From contig NZ_JAQGEI010000043.1 of NCBI RefSeq assembly GCF_029017505.1, positions 1 to 44,001 of the forward strand: a stretch of DNA of 44,001 nt. The letters are read 5' to 3'. Origin of the DNA: Sedimenticola hydrogenitrophicus (GTDB taxonomy: Bacteria; Pseudomonadota; Gammaproteobacteria; Chromatiales; Chromatiaceae). Shown piece after piece: positions 32,985 to 41,918 of this stretch (position 1 is the stretch's first letter; every line of letters begins with the position of its first letter). Position numbers and translations under genes: made by a program. The notes below the pieces were generated by a model, which worked only from the letters and a program-made list of their open reading frames with translations, was not told the DNA's origin and ran no database searches.

Positions 32985-35189
32985 CTAAAACATCTCCTGG
33001 GGATCGACATCGATCGACCAGCGCACGCGCCGGGCCGACTTGAGCTTTGCCAACTGACTCACCCAAACGCACAGCAGCCGCTGCAGATCGGCGCGCTGAT
33101 CGGCCTGCAGCAGCAGGTGGGCACGGTAACGCCCGGCCCGTCGCTCCATCGGCGCCGGCACCGGCCCCCAGAGCTCGACCCGGCCCCCGGCGAGCGTCTC
33201 CGCCAGGCCGGCGGCCTCCTCCAGAAACTCCCGGGGCGCTCCCTCCCGGGACGCCTCGGCGCGCAGCAACGCCTGATAACTGTAGGGTGGAAAGGCGGCC
33301 GCTTCGCGCTCCGCCAGCAGTTCCGTGGCGCAGGCGGCGTAGCCTTGGCTGACCAGCCGCTGCATCAGCGGATGGTCGGGATGACGGGTCTGGATCAGTA
33401 CCCGGCCCGGCTTCTCGGCACGCCCGGCCCGGCCGGCCACCTGCACGACCAGTTGGGCCATGCGCTCGGCGGCGCGGAAATCGGCCCCGAACAGCCCCTG
33501 ATCGACGTCCAGAATACCCACCAGGGTCACATCGGGAAAGTGGTGCCCCTTGGCCAGCATCTGGGTCCCCAGCAGCAGTGAGTACTTACCCTGGCGAATC
33601 CCGTCAAGCAGCCGGTCGAGACTCCCCTTGCGGCGCGTGGTATCGCGGTCGATGCGGGCAATCCCCGCCTCCGGAAAATAGCCGGCCAGCACCTCCTCGA
33701 CCCGCTCGGTGCCCTGTCCCAGGGTGCGCAGATCGGCATCGCCGCACTCCGGGCACTTGGACTCCTGGCGGCGCTGCGAACCGCAGTGATGGCACCAGAG
33801 CAGCCGGCTGGCGGCATGCAGGGTCAAGCGCGCGTCGCAGCGGCGGCACTGGGCGACCCAACCGCAGGCGTGACAGGTGACGATCGGGGCGTAGCCGCGC
33901 CGGTTGATGAACAGCAGCGCCTGGTTGCCCGCCGCCAGGGTCTCCCGCAGCATGCGCAGCAGCACCGGCGACAGCCCCGCCTCCAGGCGCACCGAGCGGA
34001 TGTCCAGCAGATCCAGGCGGGCGGGCTGCGCCTCGCCGGCCCGCTGTGTCAACCGCAGGTGCCGGTAGCGACCGGCACGGGCATTGTGCAGGCTCTCCAG
34101 CGAGGGGGTGGCGGAACCCAGCATCACCGGACAGCCGCTGCGCTGGGCGCGGATTACCGCCAGGTCGCGGGCGGAGTAGCGGAAACCCTCCTGCTGTTTG
34201 AACGAGAGATCGTGCTCCTCGTCCACCACAATCAGGCCCAGCCGCGGCAGCGGCGTCAACAGAGCGGAGCGGGTTCCCAGCACCACCGCCGCCTGCCCCA
34301 GCCGCGCCAGGTGCCAGGCGCGCTCGCGCTCGCCGGCCGCCAGCCCGGAATGGAGCACGGCCAGGCCCATCCCCAGGCGCCGCTCGAAGCGGCGGATCAA
34401 CTGCGGGGTCAGACCGATCTCGGGGACCAGCACCAGGGCCTGGCGGCCGGCTGCCAATGCCCGCTCCACCAGCGCCAGGTATACCTCGGTCTTGCCGCTG
34501 CCGGTCACCCCGTCCAGCAGATAGCTGCCGAAGCACGCCAGGTCGACCGCCGCGACCGCCGCCTGCTGGTCGGCATTGAGTGGCGGTGGCGGGTGGCCGG
34601 TCGGCGCCGCCCTGACCTCCGCGGGCAGGCGCTCGTCCAGCGTGATCCAGCCCTTGCGTTCCAGCGCCTGCAGTGCCGGCCGGCCGCCCCCGCCGGCCTG
34701 AAGAATCTGCTCCTGGCCCAGACTGCCGCCGGACTCCAGCAGCAGCGCCAACAGTTCGGCCTGCCTCGCGGCGCGCCCGAGCGCAAGCGGATTCTGCCGC
34801 GCGCCCAGGGCGGTCAGTGACCAGATCCGCTGCAGCACCGGGAGCGGTGGCTCCCCCTTACGCAGCCGCAGCGGCAGGGCGTTGGCGACCACTTCGCCGA
34901 TCGGGTGCTGGTAGTAGCGGGCTGCCCAGCACAACAGCGCCAGATCGGCGGCGGAAAACAGGGGGGCGGCATCCAGCAGGGCGAGGGCTCGCTTCAGGCG
35001 CCGCCCATCGGCATCCGCGGCGGTGACCACCTCCAGCAGCACGCCGCAGCGCTCCCCACGACCAAACGGCACCCGCACCCGCACCCCGGGGAGCAACTGC
35101 TCGGTGGAAGTGTCGGCGGGCGGCAGATAGTCGAAACTGTGGTGCAGCGGGGCAGGCACAGCCACCCGCAGGATCTGTTGTTCAGGCAT
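32985..35189 (-). CDS. priA: Primosomal protein N' (PriA helicase)
   Basis: This 734-residue superfamily 2 3'-5' helicase reloads the replisome at stalled forks. An N-terminal 3'BD domain (VAVPAPLHHSFDYLPP) precedes Walker A GVTGSGKT (227-234) and the DEEH box (323-326). The zinc-binding insertion has eight cysteines (439, 442, 448, 451, 466, 469, 479, 482). Helicase motifs V and VI (LLGTQMLAKGHHFPDV, QVAGRAGR) follow. It is convergent with the acyl-CoA dehydrogenase gene, 22 bp apart. Upstream is an unusual AT-rich gap carrying DnaA boxes. Confidence 0.97.
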   Translation of the reverse strand: MPEQQILRVAVPAPLHHSFDYLPPADTSTEQLLPGVRVRVPFGRGERCGVLLEVVTAADADGRRLKRALALLDAAPLFSAADLALLCWAARYYQHPIGEVVANALPLRLRKGEPPLPVLQRIWSLTALGARQNPLALGRAARQAELLALLLESGGSLGQEQILQAGGGGRPALQALERKGWITLDERLPAEVRAAPTGHPPPPLNADQQAAVAAVDLACFGSYLLDGVTGSGKTEVYLALVERALAAGRQALVLVPEIGLTPQLIRRFERRLGMGLAVLHSGLAAGERERAWHLARLGQAAVVLGTRSALLTPLPRLGLIVVDEEHDLSFKQQEGFRYSARDLAVIRAQRSGCPVMLGSATPSLESLHNARAGRYRHLRLTQRAGEAQPARLDLLDIRSVRLEAGLSPVLLRMLRETLAAGNQALLFINRRGYAPIVTCHACGWVAQCRRCDARLTLHAASRLLWCHHCGSQRRQESKCPECGDADLRTLGQGTERVEEVLAGYFPEAGIARIDRDTTRRKGSLDRLLDGIRQGKYSLLLGTQMLAKGHHFPDVTLVGILDVDQGLFGADFRAAERMAQLVVQVAGRAGRAEKPGRVLIQTRHPDHPLMQRLVSQGYAACATELLAEREAAAFPPYSYQALLRAEASREGAPREFLEEAAGLAETLAGGRVELWGPVPAPMERRAGRYRAHLLLQADQRADLQRLLCVWVSQLAKLKSARRVRWSIDVDPQEMF

Positions 35190-35767
35190 GGCGGAATGCT
35201 ACCTGACTCCCGGCGATTTAACACTAGCCGTCCACGCTCACCGGGTATCGGGGCTAACTAAATTCTGCACAAAATCCGCTAACTGCCTATTTCATAAAAA
35301 TAATTGTGTTTATCCACAGAAGCTGTGGATAACTCTGTTGAAAAACCGTTGGAACTGGCCGCAAGACCCGTAAATCATTACATTTCTGTTAATCTGACAA
35401 AAAAACCACCAACAGAAACAAATAATTAATAAACAATAGGTTACATAACTTTAGCATTCACTGATAAAACAAAGCGGCCCGTTCAGCCCGGCGCGCCACT
35501 TGCTGCACCGCAACTGTGCATAACAGCGGGAAGACGGATCGCTTGTTTTTCCCTTGTCAACCACTTTTTACACTTTTCGACCCGCTTCCAGCGGCCGCGG
35601 GAGCGTGCCTGATCACTGAAAAAAGATACCCGGCCAACACCCCGGCAGTCGCCCACCGATCGACCCGGCGGCGCAGCCCATCCGGGCCAGACAGCCCCGG
35701 GTCGGGGCCATTTGCAACCATTTTCGAACTATGCTAACTAAATGATCAGTTACCAGGGCTTTTTGAC
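35190..35767. other. AT-rich divergent gap between priA and the HNH gene
   Basis: No gene is supported in these 578 bp. The left part (35250-35530) has several DnaA boxes and an AT-rich tract and is listed separately. The right part (35530-35767) returns to mixed composition and holds the promoter of the HNH gene. The end (AGTTAGC-like and TAACTAAATGATCAGTTA near 35733-35752) is AT-rich and partly palindromic, a possible operator, but I cannot assign a factor. It is one of the longest non-coding gaps in the window. Confidence 0.6.
35263..35523. promoter_or_regulatory. DnaA-box cluster with AT-rich tract (origin-like or DnaA-controlled)
   Basis: TTATCCACAG (35310-35319) and CTGTGGATAA (35323-35332) form a perfect 10-bp inverted pair with a 3-bp centre; both contain the exact DnaA box TTATCCACA. 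TGTGCATAA (35515-35523) is a third match to TTATNCACA on the minus strand. TTCTGCACA (35263-35271) is one mismatch away. Between the second and third boxes, roughly 35370-35470 is strongly AT-rich, with TAATTAATAAAC. This is the layout of an origin, a DnaA-titration site or a DnaA-regulated promoter. dnaA and gidA are not in the window. Confidence 0.5.
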
Positions 35768-36385
35768 ATGGCAGGGCTTCACCAACTGATACTGCGTACC
35801 GATCTGGCCGGCATGCCACTTGAGTGGGTCGACTATCGGGACGCCGTGCGCTTGCACTTTCTGGACCAGATCGCCTATACCTGTGGCCGGGTACTCTACC
35901 GGGTGCATGGCGGCATCAATGCCAGAACCCACCGCCAGAGCCATGTCGACGTCAACTCCATCATCGCCACCCATGGCAACAGCCGGGCACTGGAGAAGAT
36001 GCGCACCGGCTATGTCCCGCCACTGAACAACCAGACCCTGTTTCAGCGGGATGGCCATATCTGCCTCTACTGCGGTGAGCATTTCCCCAAAAAACAGCTC
36101 TCCCGGGACCATGTCCGCCCCCTGAGCCTGGGCGGACCGGATCACTGGAACAACGTGGTCACCGCCTGCATCCGCTGTAACAACCACAAGGCGGGCCGCT
36201 CCCCGGAAGATGCCGGCATGCAGCTCCTGGCCATCCCCTTCATCCCCACCCATGCCGAGTATATCTATCTCCAGGGACACAACGTGCTGGCGGACCAGAT
36301 GGAGTTTCTGCGTGCCCATTTTCCCCGCTCCAGTCCGTTGCGCCGGCGCCTGGACAGATATCCGTCCACCCGCCGTCCGGAATGA
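35768..36385 (+). CDS. HNH endonuclease family protein
   Basis: This 205-residue protein has a C-terminal HNH nuclease domain. Paired zinc cysteines Cys99/Cys102 and Cys134/Cys137 frame the catalytic region SRDHVRPLSLGGPDHWNN, with the conserved Asp-His at 114-115 and Asn at 128-129, then CNNHK. The N-terminal 90 residues (LHQLILRTDLAGMPLEWVDY) are typical of a widespread stand-alone proteobacterial HNH protein. There is no methylase, intein or intron near it, so it is not obviously a restriction or homing enzyme. Its stop overlaps the fructosamine kinase start by 4 bases (ATGA). Confidence 0.9.
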   Translation: MAGLHQLILRTDLAGMPLEWVDYRDAVRLHFLDQIAYTCGRVLYRVHGGINARTHRQSHVDVNSIIATHGNSRALEKMRTGYVPPLNNQTLFQRDGHICLYCGEHFPKKQLSRDHVRPLSLGGPDHWNNVVTACIRCNNHKAGRSPEDAGMQLLAIPFIPTHAEYIYLQGHNVLADQMEFLRAHFPRSSPLRRRLDRYPSTRRPE

Positions 36386-37263
36386 AGGCGTGGAACGCCG
36401 TCCTGCAGCACATCGCCCGGCGGATCACCGGTGCGGTGGCCACTGAATTCGGCTCCCGGCCCTTGAGCGGCGGCTGTATCAACCAGGCCATCAAACTCAC
36501 CCTCCGGGACCGGGCATACTTCGTCAAACTCAATCGGGCCGACAGCCTGGCGATGCTCGAAACCGAGGCGGCCGGGCTGGAGGCCCTGGCCACGGCCGGG
36601 GCAATTCGCACGCCGGGAGTGGTCTGCAGCGGGCAATGGGAGGATCACGCCTATCTGGTCCTGGAATATATCCCGCTGCAGAGCACCGGGGATCAGGCAC
36701 TGGCCGGCCGCCAGCTGGCCGCGCTGCATCGCGCGACCGGTCCCCATTACGGCTGGAAGCAGGACAACTACATCGGCGCCACTCCCCAGCCCAATACGCC
36801 CGACGACAGCTGGGTCGAGTTCTGGCATGGACAGCGCCTGGGGTTCCAGCTGGCCCTGGCCGAGCGGCGGGGATACGGGGGAGCGCTACAGGTAGCGGGC
36901 GCGCGCCTGCTGGGGCGGCTGCCCGCGCTGCTGGACCACAATCCGCCGGTTTCGCTGCTGCACGGCGATCTTTGGTCGGGCAATCTCGGTTATGACCGCA
37001 ACGGTGCGCCGGTGATCTACGATCCGGCCGTCTATTACGGCGACCGCGAGTGCGACCTGGCCATGAGCGAACTGTTCGGCGGTTTCTCCGAACGTTTTTA
37101 CCACGCCTACGACGAGGCCTGGCACCTGGACGCCGGTTACGCCACCCGCAAAACCCTCTACAACCTCTACCACATCCTCAACCATTTGAACCTGTTCGGC
37201 GGCGGTTACGGCCAGCAGGCGCTGGCGATGATCGACCGGTTGCTGGCGGAACTGGGTGATTGA
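36382..37263 (+). CDS. Fructosamine kinase / ketosamine-3-kinase family protein
   Basis: This 293-residue small-molecule kinase has the aminoglycoside-phosphotransferase fold. It phosphorylates sugar-modified amines so the glycation adduct falls apart, a protein or amine repair role. GGCINQAIKL is the nucleotide loop and Lys49 (FVKL) the ATP lysine. HGDLWSGN (194-201) is the catalytic loop, and DPAVYYGDRECDLAMSELFGGF provides the metal aspartate and family signature. It overlaps the HNH stop by 4 bases. The length matches E. coli YniA and related proteins. Confidence 0.93.
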   Translation: MKAWNAVLQHIARRITGAVATEFGSRPLSGGCINQAIKLTLRDRAYFVKLNRADSLAMLETEAAGLEALATAGAIRTPGVVCSGQWEDHAYLVLEYIPLQSTGDQALAGRQLAALHRATGPHYGWKQDNYIGATPQPNTPDDSWVEFWHGQRLGFQLALAERRGYGGALQVAGARLLGRLPALLDHNPPVSLLHGDLWSGNLGYDRNGAPVIYDPAVYYGDRECDLAMSELFGGFSERFYHAYDEAWHLDAGYATRKTLYNLYHILNHLNLFGGGYGQQALAMIDRLLAELGD

Positions 37264-37356
37264 GCCGCCTTCGGCCCATCCGTTAATTAAGTCAGCACCT
37301 TCCCACCCAGGCCCGACGCCCCGGCACAACAGTGCACACGGAAACCGAATGAAAGA

Positions 37357-37404
37357 TTGACTTGGAGCAATTAACCATGCCAGTACTAAGCTTATTATTA
37401 GTAC
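37357..37404 (+). promoter_or_regulatory. Candidate FNR/ANR half-palindrome and operator before the peroxidase gene
   Basis: TTGACTTGGAGCAA (37357-37370) matches the FNR/ANR consensus TTGAT-N4-ATCAA at 8 of 10 positions. Just after it, GTACTAA (37383-37389) and TTAGTAC (37398-37404) form a perfect 7-bp inverted repeat with an 8-bp AT-rich spacer. The pair lies 45-92 bp before the cytochrome c peroxidase start. Oxygen-linked control of such genes by FNR-type factors is known in other proteobacteria. Specificity here is unproven. Confidence 0.4.
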
Positions 37405-37448
37405 GGTTCTAAAAAATCACTTAACTACAGTTTATTGGGGTATTTATC

Positions 37449-38444
37449 GTGAACCACACTATTCAGCTTGTGCTTGGATGCACTGTTTTTACCGCTGCTG
37501 GAATTTCAACCAGTTGGGCGAATGAGCCCATTTCCCCCATCGCTCCTGTCAAGGAGATCAATATGGCCCAGGTCGAGCTGGGCAAGAAACTCTTCTTCGA
37601 CCCGCGTCTCTCCAAGTCGGGATTCATCTCCTGCAACTCCTGCCACAACCTGAGCATGGGCGGCACCGATAACCTGAAGACCTCGATCGGACATAACTGG
37701 CAACAGGGACCGATCAACGCCCCCACGGTGCTGAATTCGAGCATGAACGTCGCCCAGTTCTGGGACGGGCGCGCCGCGGACCTGAAGGCCCAAGCCGGCG
37801 GCCCGATCGCCAACCCGGGCGAGATGGCCTCCACCCACACCCTGGCGATCGACGTGCTGGAGTCGATCCCCCAGTACGTGATTGAATTCAAACAGGTGTT
37901 CGGCACTGACAAGATCACCATCGACGAGGTGACCCAGGCCATTGCCGAATTCGAGAAGACCCTGGTGACCCCAAACTCCCGCTTCGATCAGTGGCTGCTG
38001 GGCAACCGGGATGCCCTGACCGCGAATGAATTGGATGGCTACAAGTTGTTCAAGGCTAGTGGCTGTACCGCCTGCCACAACGGCCCGGCGGTCGGTGGTT
38101 CCTCTTTCCAGAAGATGGGTGTGGTGGAACCGTATCAAGCCAAGAGCCCGGCGCAGGGTCTCAGCGGCGTAACCGGCAGGGACGCGGACCGCTTCAAATT
38201 CAAGGTCCCCACCCTGCGCAACGTGGAGATGACCTATCCCTACTTCCATGACGGCGAGGCCGAGACCCTCACCGAGGCGGTGGACCTGATGGGACGGCTG
38301 CAGTTGGGTAAAAAGTTCACCGACGCTGAGAACACCAAGGTGGTCGCCTTCCTCAAGACCCTGACCGGCGATCAACCGTCATTCATGATGCCGGCCCTGC
38401 CGCCGTCGACCGACAAGACCCCGCAACCCACACCGTTCGACTGA
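37449..38444 (+). CDS. Di-heme cytochrome c peroxidase (CcpA/MauG family)
   Basis: This 331-residue periplasmic protein reduces hydrogen peroxide with electrons from a small cytochrome c. A signal peptide (MNHTIQLVLGCTVFTAAGIS... cleavage near SWA-NEP) is followed by two c-type heme motifs, CNSCH (62-66) and CTACH (206-210). The peroxidase-domain sequences VLNSSMNVAQFWDGRAADL and FKVPTLRNVEMTYPYFHDG are typical, and the length is normal. The start is GTG at 37449. It stands alone and ends in a strong terminator. A MauG-type role is possible, but no mau genes are present. Confidence 0.94.
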   Translation: MNHTIQLVLGCTVFTAAGISTSWANEPISPIAPVKEINMAQVELGKKLFFDPRLSKSGFISCNSCHNLSMGGTDNLKTSIGHNWQQGPINAPTVLNSSMNVAQFWDGRAADLKAQAGGPIANPGEMASTHTLAIDVLESIPQYVIEFKQVFGTDKITIDEVTQAIAEFEKTLVTPNSRFDQWLLGNRDALTANELDGYKLFKASGCTACHNGPAVGGSSFQKMGVVEPYQAKSPAQGLSGVTGRDADRFKFKVPTLRNVEMTYPYFHDGEAETLTEAVDLMGRLQLGKKFTDAENTKVVAFLKTLTGDQPSFMMPALPPSTDKTPQPTPFD

Positions 38445-38461
38445 GGAGCCCAGCGGCACGA

Positions 38462-38490
38462 CAAGCCCGGCCATTGGCCGGGCTTTTTTG
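38462..38490 (+). terminator. Rho-independent terminator of the peroxidase gene
   Basis: AAGCCCGGCCA and TGGCCGGGCTT form a GC-rich stem of about 11 bp with almost no loop, directly followed by TTTTTT. It lies 18 bp after the peroxidase stop. The T run is immediately followed by the target site of the 35-bp miniature element. Confidence 0.93.
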
Positions 38491-38497
38491 TCCAGGG

Positions 38498-38532
38498 GTA
38501 ACTACTCACCCGGTCTGTAAGTGAGTAGTTAC
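38498..38532. mobile_element. 35-bp IS66-type micro-element with 8-bp target duplication
   Basis: GTAACTACTCAC (38498-38509) and GTGAGTAGTTAC (38521-38532) are perfect 12-bp inverted ends around only 11 bp. GTCCAGGG occurs exactly on both sides (38490-38497 and 38533-38540). The left 20 bp, GTAACTACTCACCCGGTCTG, equals the right end (reverse-complemented) of the 108-bp element at 20944-21051. It is nearly the two transposon ends alone. The flanking DNA (38541-38721) has a small GGTACA/TGTACC hairpin (38572-38587) and no gene. Confidence 0.85.
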
Positions 38533-38721
38533 GTCCAGGGATGGACTTATGCCGCGGAGGCCAGGAGGAGTGGTACAGGGATGTACCGTTTACGGAGCCG
38601 AGGATGCAATGGCCGGGAGCGGCTTTGTCCAGGGAATGATGCGGTTCGCAAGCTCACCGGCATCCATGATGTCTACACCACCGACAACCACCGTAGTCAG
38701 CAGCAGCGGCTTTGCCCCTCC

Positions 38722-39501
38722 TCAATGCTGCAGGATCTGGCTGAGGAACAGCTGGGTGCGGTCGGACTGGGGGTTGTTGAAGAATTCGTGGGGTTCGTTC
38801 TCCTCGATGATTTCACCGGCATCCATGAAGATCACCCGGTTGGCCACGGTCTTGGCAAACCCCATCTCGTGGGTTACGCAGAGCATGGTCATGCCGCTCT
38901 CGGCCAGTTCGATCATGGTGTCCAGCACCTCCTTGATCATCTCCGGATCGAGCGCCGAGGTGGGTTCGTCGAACAGCATGACATGCGGATTCATGCACAG
39001 ACTGCGGGCGATCGCCACACGCTGCTGCTGACCGCCGGAGAGCTGGCCCGGATACTTCTTGGCCTGCTCCGGGATCTTCACCTTCTCCAGGTAACGCATG
39101 GCGGCGGCCTCGGCCTCCTTGCGCGGCAGCTTGCGCACCCAGATCGGCGACAGGCAGCAGTTCTCCAGCACGGTCAGGTGCGGAAACAGATTGAAGTGCT
39201 GGAACACCATCCCCACCTCCTTGCGTACCTGATCGATATGCTTCACGTCGTCGGTCAGCTCGGTGCCGTCGACGATTATCTGCCCCTGCTGATGCTCTTC
39301 CAGCCGGTTGATGCAGCGGATCATGGTGGACTTGCCGGAGCCGGAGGGCCCGCAGATCACAATCCGTTCGCCCCGGTTCACCGCCAGATTGATATCCTTA
39401 AGGACATGAAACTGGCCATACCATTTATGCACCCCGCGCAGTTCGATGGTCACATCACCCGTTGCGCGCGGCTTGCCGCCTGGGTTGTCGGTCTCAGACA
39501 T
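38722..39501 (-). CDS. aapP: General L-amino acid ABC transporter ATPase
   Basis: This 259-residue ATP-binding subunit energises the Aap polar amino acid importer. Walker [10 protein letters not shown] is at 51-59, the signature LSGGQQQR at 154-161, Walker B VMLFDEP at 174-180, and the switch histidine in CVTHEMGFA follows. The sequence [20 protein letters not shown] is typical of the GlnQ/AapP group. It is the last gene of aapJQMP, 33 bp after aapM, and has no clear terminator beyond it. It starts at ATG 39501. Confidence 0.95.
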   Translation of the reverse strand: MSETDNPGGKPRATGDVTIELRGVHKWYGQFHVLKDINLAVNRGERIVICGPSGSGKSTMIRCINRLEEHQQGQIIVDGTELTDDVKHIDQVRKEVGMVFQHFNLFPHLTVLENCCLSPIWVRKLPRKEAEAAAMRYLEKVKIPEQAKKYPGQLSGGQQQRVAIARSLCMNPHVMLFDEPTSALDPEMIKEVLDTMIELAESGMTMLCVTHEMGFAKTVANRVIFMDAGEIIEENEPHEFFNNPQSDRTQLFLSQILQH

Positions 39502-39534
39502 ACTGTATCTCCAACTCTTGCCTTGTTTTGATGG

Positions 39535-40635
39535 TTACCGGGTGTGGCCGGTATGCAGTTTCTTTTCCAGTGCCATGCTGTAGCGTGACATGCTGAAACA
39601 GAAGACCCAGAAGATGCTGGCGGCGAACACATAACCCTCGATGGAGTATCCCAGCCAGTCCGGATCGGCGAATGCCTGCTGGATGATCGCCAGCAGATCG
39701 AACAGGCCGATGATCAGCACCAGGGTGGTGTCCTTGAACAGGGCGATGAAGGTATTGACGATCCCGGGGATCACCAGCTTCAGCGCCTGGGGCAGGATGA
39801 TCAGCCCCATGCTCTTCCAGTAGCTGAGCCCGAGCGCCTCCGCCGCCTCGTACTGCCCCTTCGGTATCGCGGCCAGACCGCCCCGCACCACCTCGGCCAT
39901 GTAGGCCGACTGGAACAGGGCGATACCGATCATGGCCCGCAACAACTTGTCGAAGTTGGTCCCCTCGGGCAGGAACAGCGGCAGCATCACCGAGGACATG
40001 AACAGCACGGTGATCAGCGGCACCCCACGCCAGAATTCGATAAACACCACACAGACCGATTTGACGATCGGCATCTTCGAGCGCCGCCCCAGCGCCAGCA
40101 CGATGCCCAGCGGCAGCGAGGCAACAATGCCGACACCGGCCAGGATCAGGGTCAGGCTGAGCCCGCCCCAGCGGCTGGTCTCCACATGGGTGAGGCCGAA
40201 GTTGCCGCCGGAGAAGAGCTGGAAGGTGATGATCGGATAGACCACCAGGATGAATATCGCCAGCTTGCCCTTGTGCTGAAACTGTTTGATGAACAGGGGT
40301 ATCGCCAGCACGATCAGCAGCCCGAAGGCCAGATTGATCCGCCAGTACTGGGACTCGGGATAGAAGCCATACATGAACTGATTGATGCGCACCTTGACAA
40401 ACACCCAGCAGGCACCTTCGCCCCCGGCACAGGCCTCGCGGCTGTCACCGACCCAGGTGGCCTCCAGAAAGGCCCAGCTGATGATGGGTGGCACCGTCAG
40501 GTAGAGCAGGTAGATGGCAAACAGGCTCAATGCCGCATGCAGGGGCGAGGAGAACAGATTGCTCCGCAACCAGCCGAGCACGCCTACATTCAGGATCGGC
40601 GGCGGCATATCGGGATGGGGGGTATGTACGCTCAT
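39535..40635 (-). CDS. aapM: General L-amino acid ABC transporter permease AapM
   Basis: This 366-residue inner-membrane permease is the second channel subunit. An N-terminal block with helices (AALSLFAIYLLYLTV, LAFGLLIVLAIPLF) precedes the conserved HisM-type domain. The EAA loop EAAEALGLSYWKSMGLIILP contacts the ATPase. The unusual length, with an extra N-terminal membrane region, is characteristic of AapM/BztC compared with short HisM. It starts 3 bp after the aapQ stop region and ends 33 bp before aapP. Confidence 0.94.
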   Translation of the reverse strand: MSVHTPHPDMPPPILNVGVLGWLRSNLFSSPLHAALSLFAIYLLYLTVPPIISWAFLEATWVGDSREACAGGEGACWVFVKVRINQFMYGFYPESQYWRINLAFGLLIVLAIPLFIKQFQHKGKLAIFILVVYPIITFQLFSGGNFGLTHVETSRWGGLSLTLILAGVGIVASLPLGIVLALGRRSKMPIVKSVCVVFIEFWRGVPLITVLFMSSVMLPLFLPEGTNFDKLLRAMIGIALFQSAYMAEVVRGGLAAIPKGQYEAAEALGLSYWKSMGLIILPQALKLVIPGIVNTFIALFKDTTLVLIIGLFDLLAIIQQAFADPDWLGYSIEGYVFAASIFWVFCFSMSRYSMALEKKLHTGHTR

Positions 40636-40638
40636 GGA

Positions 40639-41829
40639 TTACCTCTCCACCAGTTGGATGCGTTTGTTGTACCAGTTCATGAACAGCGAAATGGAGAGGC
40701 TGATCGCCAGGTAGACCGCCATGGTCATGGCGATCACCTCGACCGCCTGGCCGGTCTGGTTCAGGGTGGTACCGGCAAACACGGCGACCAGATCCGGATA
40801 GCCGATGGCGGTCGCCAGCGAGGAGTTCTTGGTCAGGTTCAGGTACTGGCTGGTCAGCTGGGGAATGATCACCCGCAACGCCTGGGGAATGATCACCAGG
40901 CGCAGTGTCGGGCCGGGCCGCAGCCCCAGCGCATGGGCCGCTTCCGTCTGCCCGTGGCTCACCGCCAGGATGCCGGAGCGCACCGCCTCGGCAATGAACG
41001 TCCCAGTGTAGATACTCAAGGCCACCAGCAGGGCCGCCAGTTCCGGGATGACCACCATCCCGCCGCCCATATTGAAACGCTGCAGCACCGGCATGTCCCA
41101 GCTCAACGGCGAACCCATCATCAGGAAGGTGAGCAGGGGCAGACCCAGCACCAGGCCGATGGCGGCATACACCGTATGGAACGGCTGCCCCGTTGCCTCC
41201 TGCCGTTGGTGCGCCCAGCGGGCCACCAGGACGGCGGCGGCAATTGCCACCAGCAGCGCAACGACCACCAGCCAGAAGCCCTGTTCATAGATCGGGCTGG
41301 GCATATAGAGGCCGCGATTATTGAGAAACAGCGTGTCGTTAAAGATCATACTCTGGCGCGGTCCGGGCAGCGGCCGAAGCACGGCGAAATACCAGAACAT
41401 GATCTGCAGCAGCAGCGGGATATTGCGGAACACCTCGATATAGACCGTGGCCAGTCGTGAGATGATCCAGTTTCGCGAGAGCCGCGATACCCCCATGATG
41501 AAACCGATGATGGTGGCAAAGATGATGCCCAAACTGGCGACCAGCAGGGTATTCAGCAGCCCCACCAGAAAGGTGCGGCCGTAGGTGTAGGTCTCATCGA
41601 AGGGGATCAGGGTCATCAGGATGCCGAACCCCGCCTCGCTGTTGAGGAAGCCAAAACCGGTACTGATGCCGCGCTGCTGCATGTTGTGGAGGGTGTTCTG
41701 AAAGATGGTGTAACCGAAGAATACGATGCCCGCGATCAGCAGCATCTGGAAAAACAGTGAACGGACCGCTGGCCGTCGCCAGAACGCCGCCTTCGCCGGT
41801 TCTGGCACTACCCGTTGTTCATCCGCCAT
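40639..41829 (-). CDS. aapQ: General L-amino acid ABC transporter permease AapQ
   Basis: This 396-residue inner-membrane permease forms the channel with AapM. It has a long N-terminal region with the first helix (LFFQMLLIAGIVFFGYTIFQ) and a periplasmic loop, then the HisM-type block whose EAA loop reads EAAHALGLRPGPTLRLVIIP. The start chosen is ATG 41829 (MADEQRVVPEPAK), preceded by GAAGG at good spacing; the frame stays open 12 codons further without support. Second gene of the operon. Confidence 0.94.
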   Translation of the reverse strand: MADEQRVVPEPAKAAFWRRPAVRSLFFQMLLIAGIVFFGYTIFQNTLHNMQQRGISTGFGFLNSEAGFGILMTLIPFDETYTYGRTFLVGLLNTLLVASLGIIFATIIGFIMGVSRLSRNWIISRLATVYIEVFRNIPLLLQIMFWYFAVLRPLPGPRQSMIFNDTLFLNNRGLYMPSPIYEQGFWLVVVALLVAIAAAVLVARWAHQRQEATGQPFHTVYAAIGLVLGLPLLTFLMMGSPLSWDMPVLQRFNMGGGMVVIPELAALLVALSIYTGTFIAEAVRSGILAVSHGQTEAAHALGLRPGPTLRLVIIPQALRVIIPQLTSQYLNLTKNSSLATAIGYPDLVAVFAGTTLNQTGQAVEVIAMTMAVYLAISLSISLFMNWYNKRIQLVER

Positions 41830-41918
41830 AAAAATACCTTCAGGGCAGTTAAAACAGTAAGCCACGGAGCGGCATCACACCACCCCGTGGCCTCCTTAAA
41901 CGCGCCGGGGCACGATGA

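Noticed and set aside
35768..36385. HNH gene as part of a restriction or homing system
   Set aside because: No methylase, specificity subunit, intron or intein surrounds it, and it is operon-coupled to a metabolite-repair kinase.
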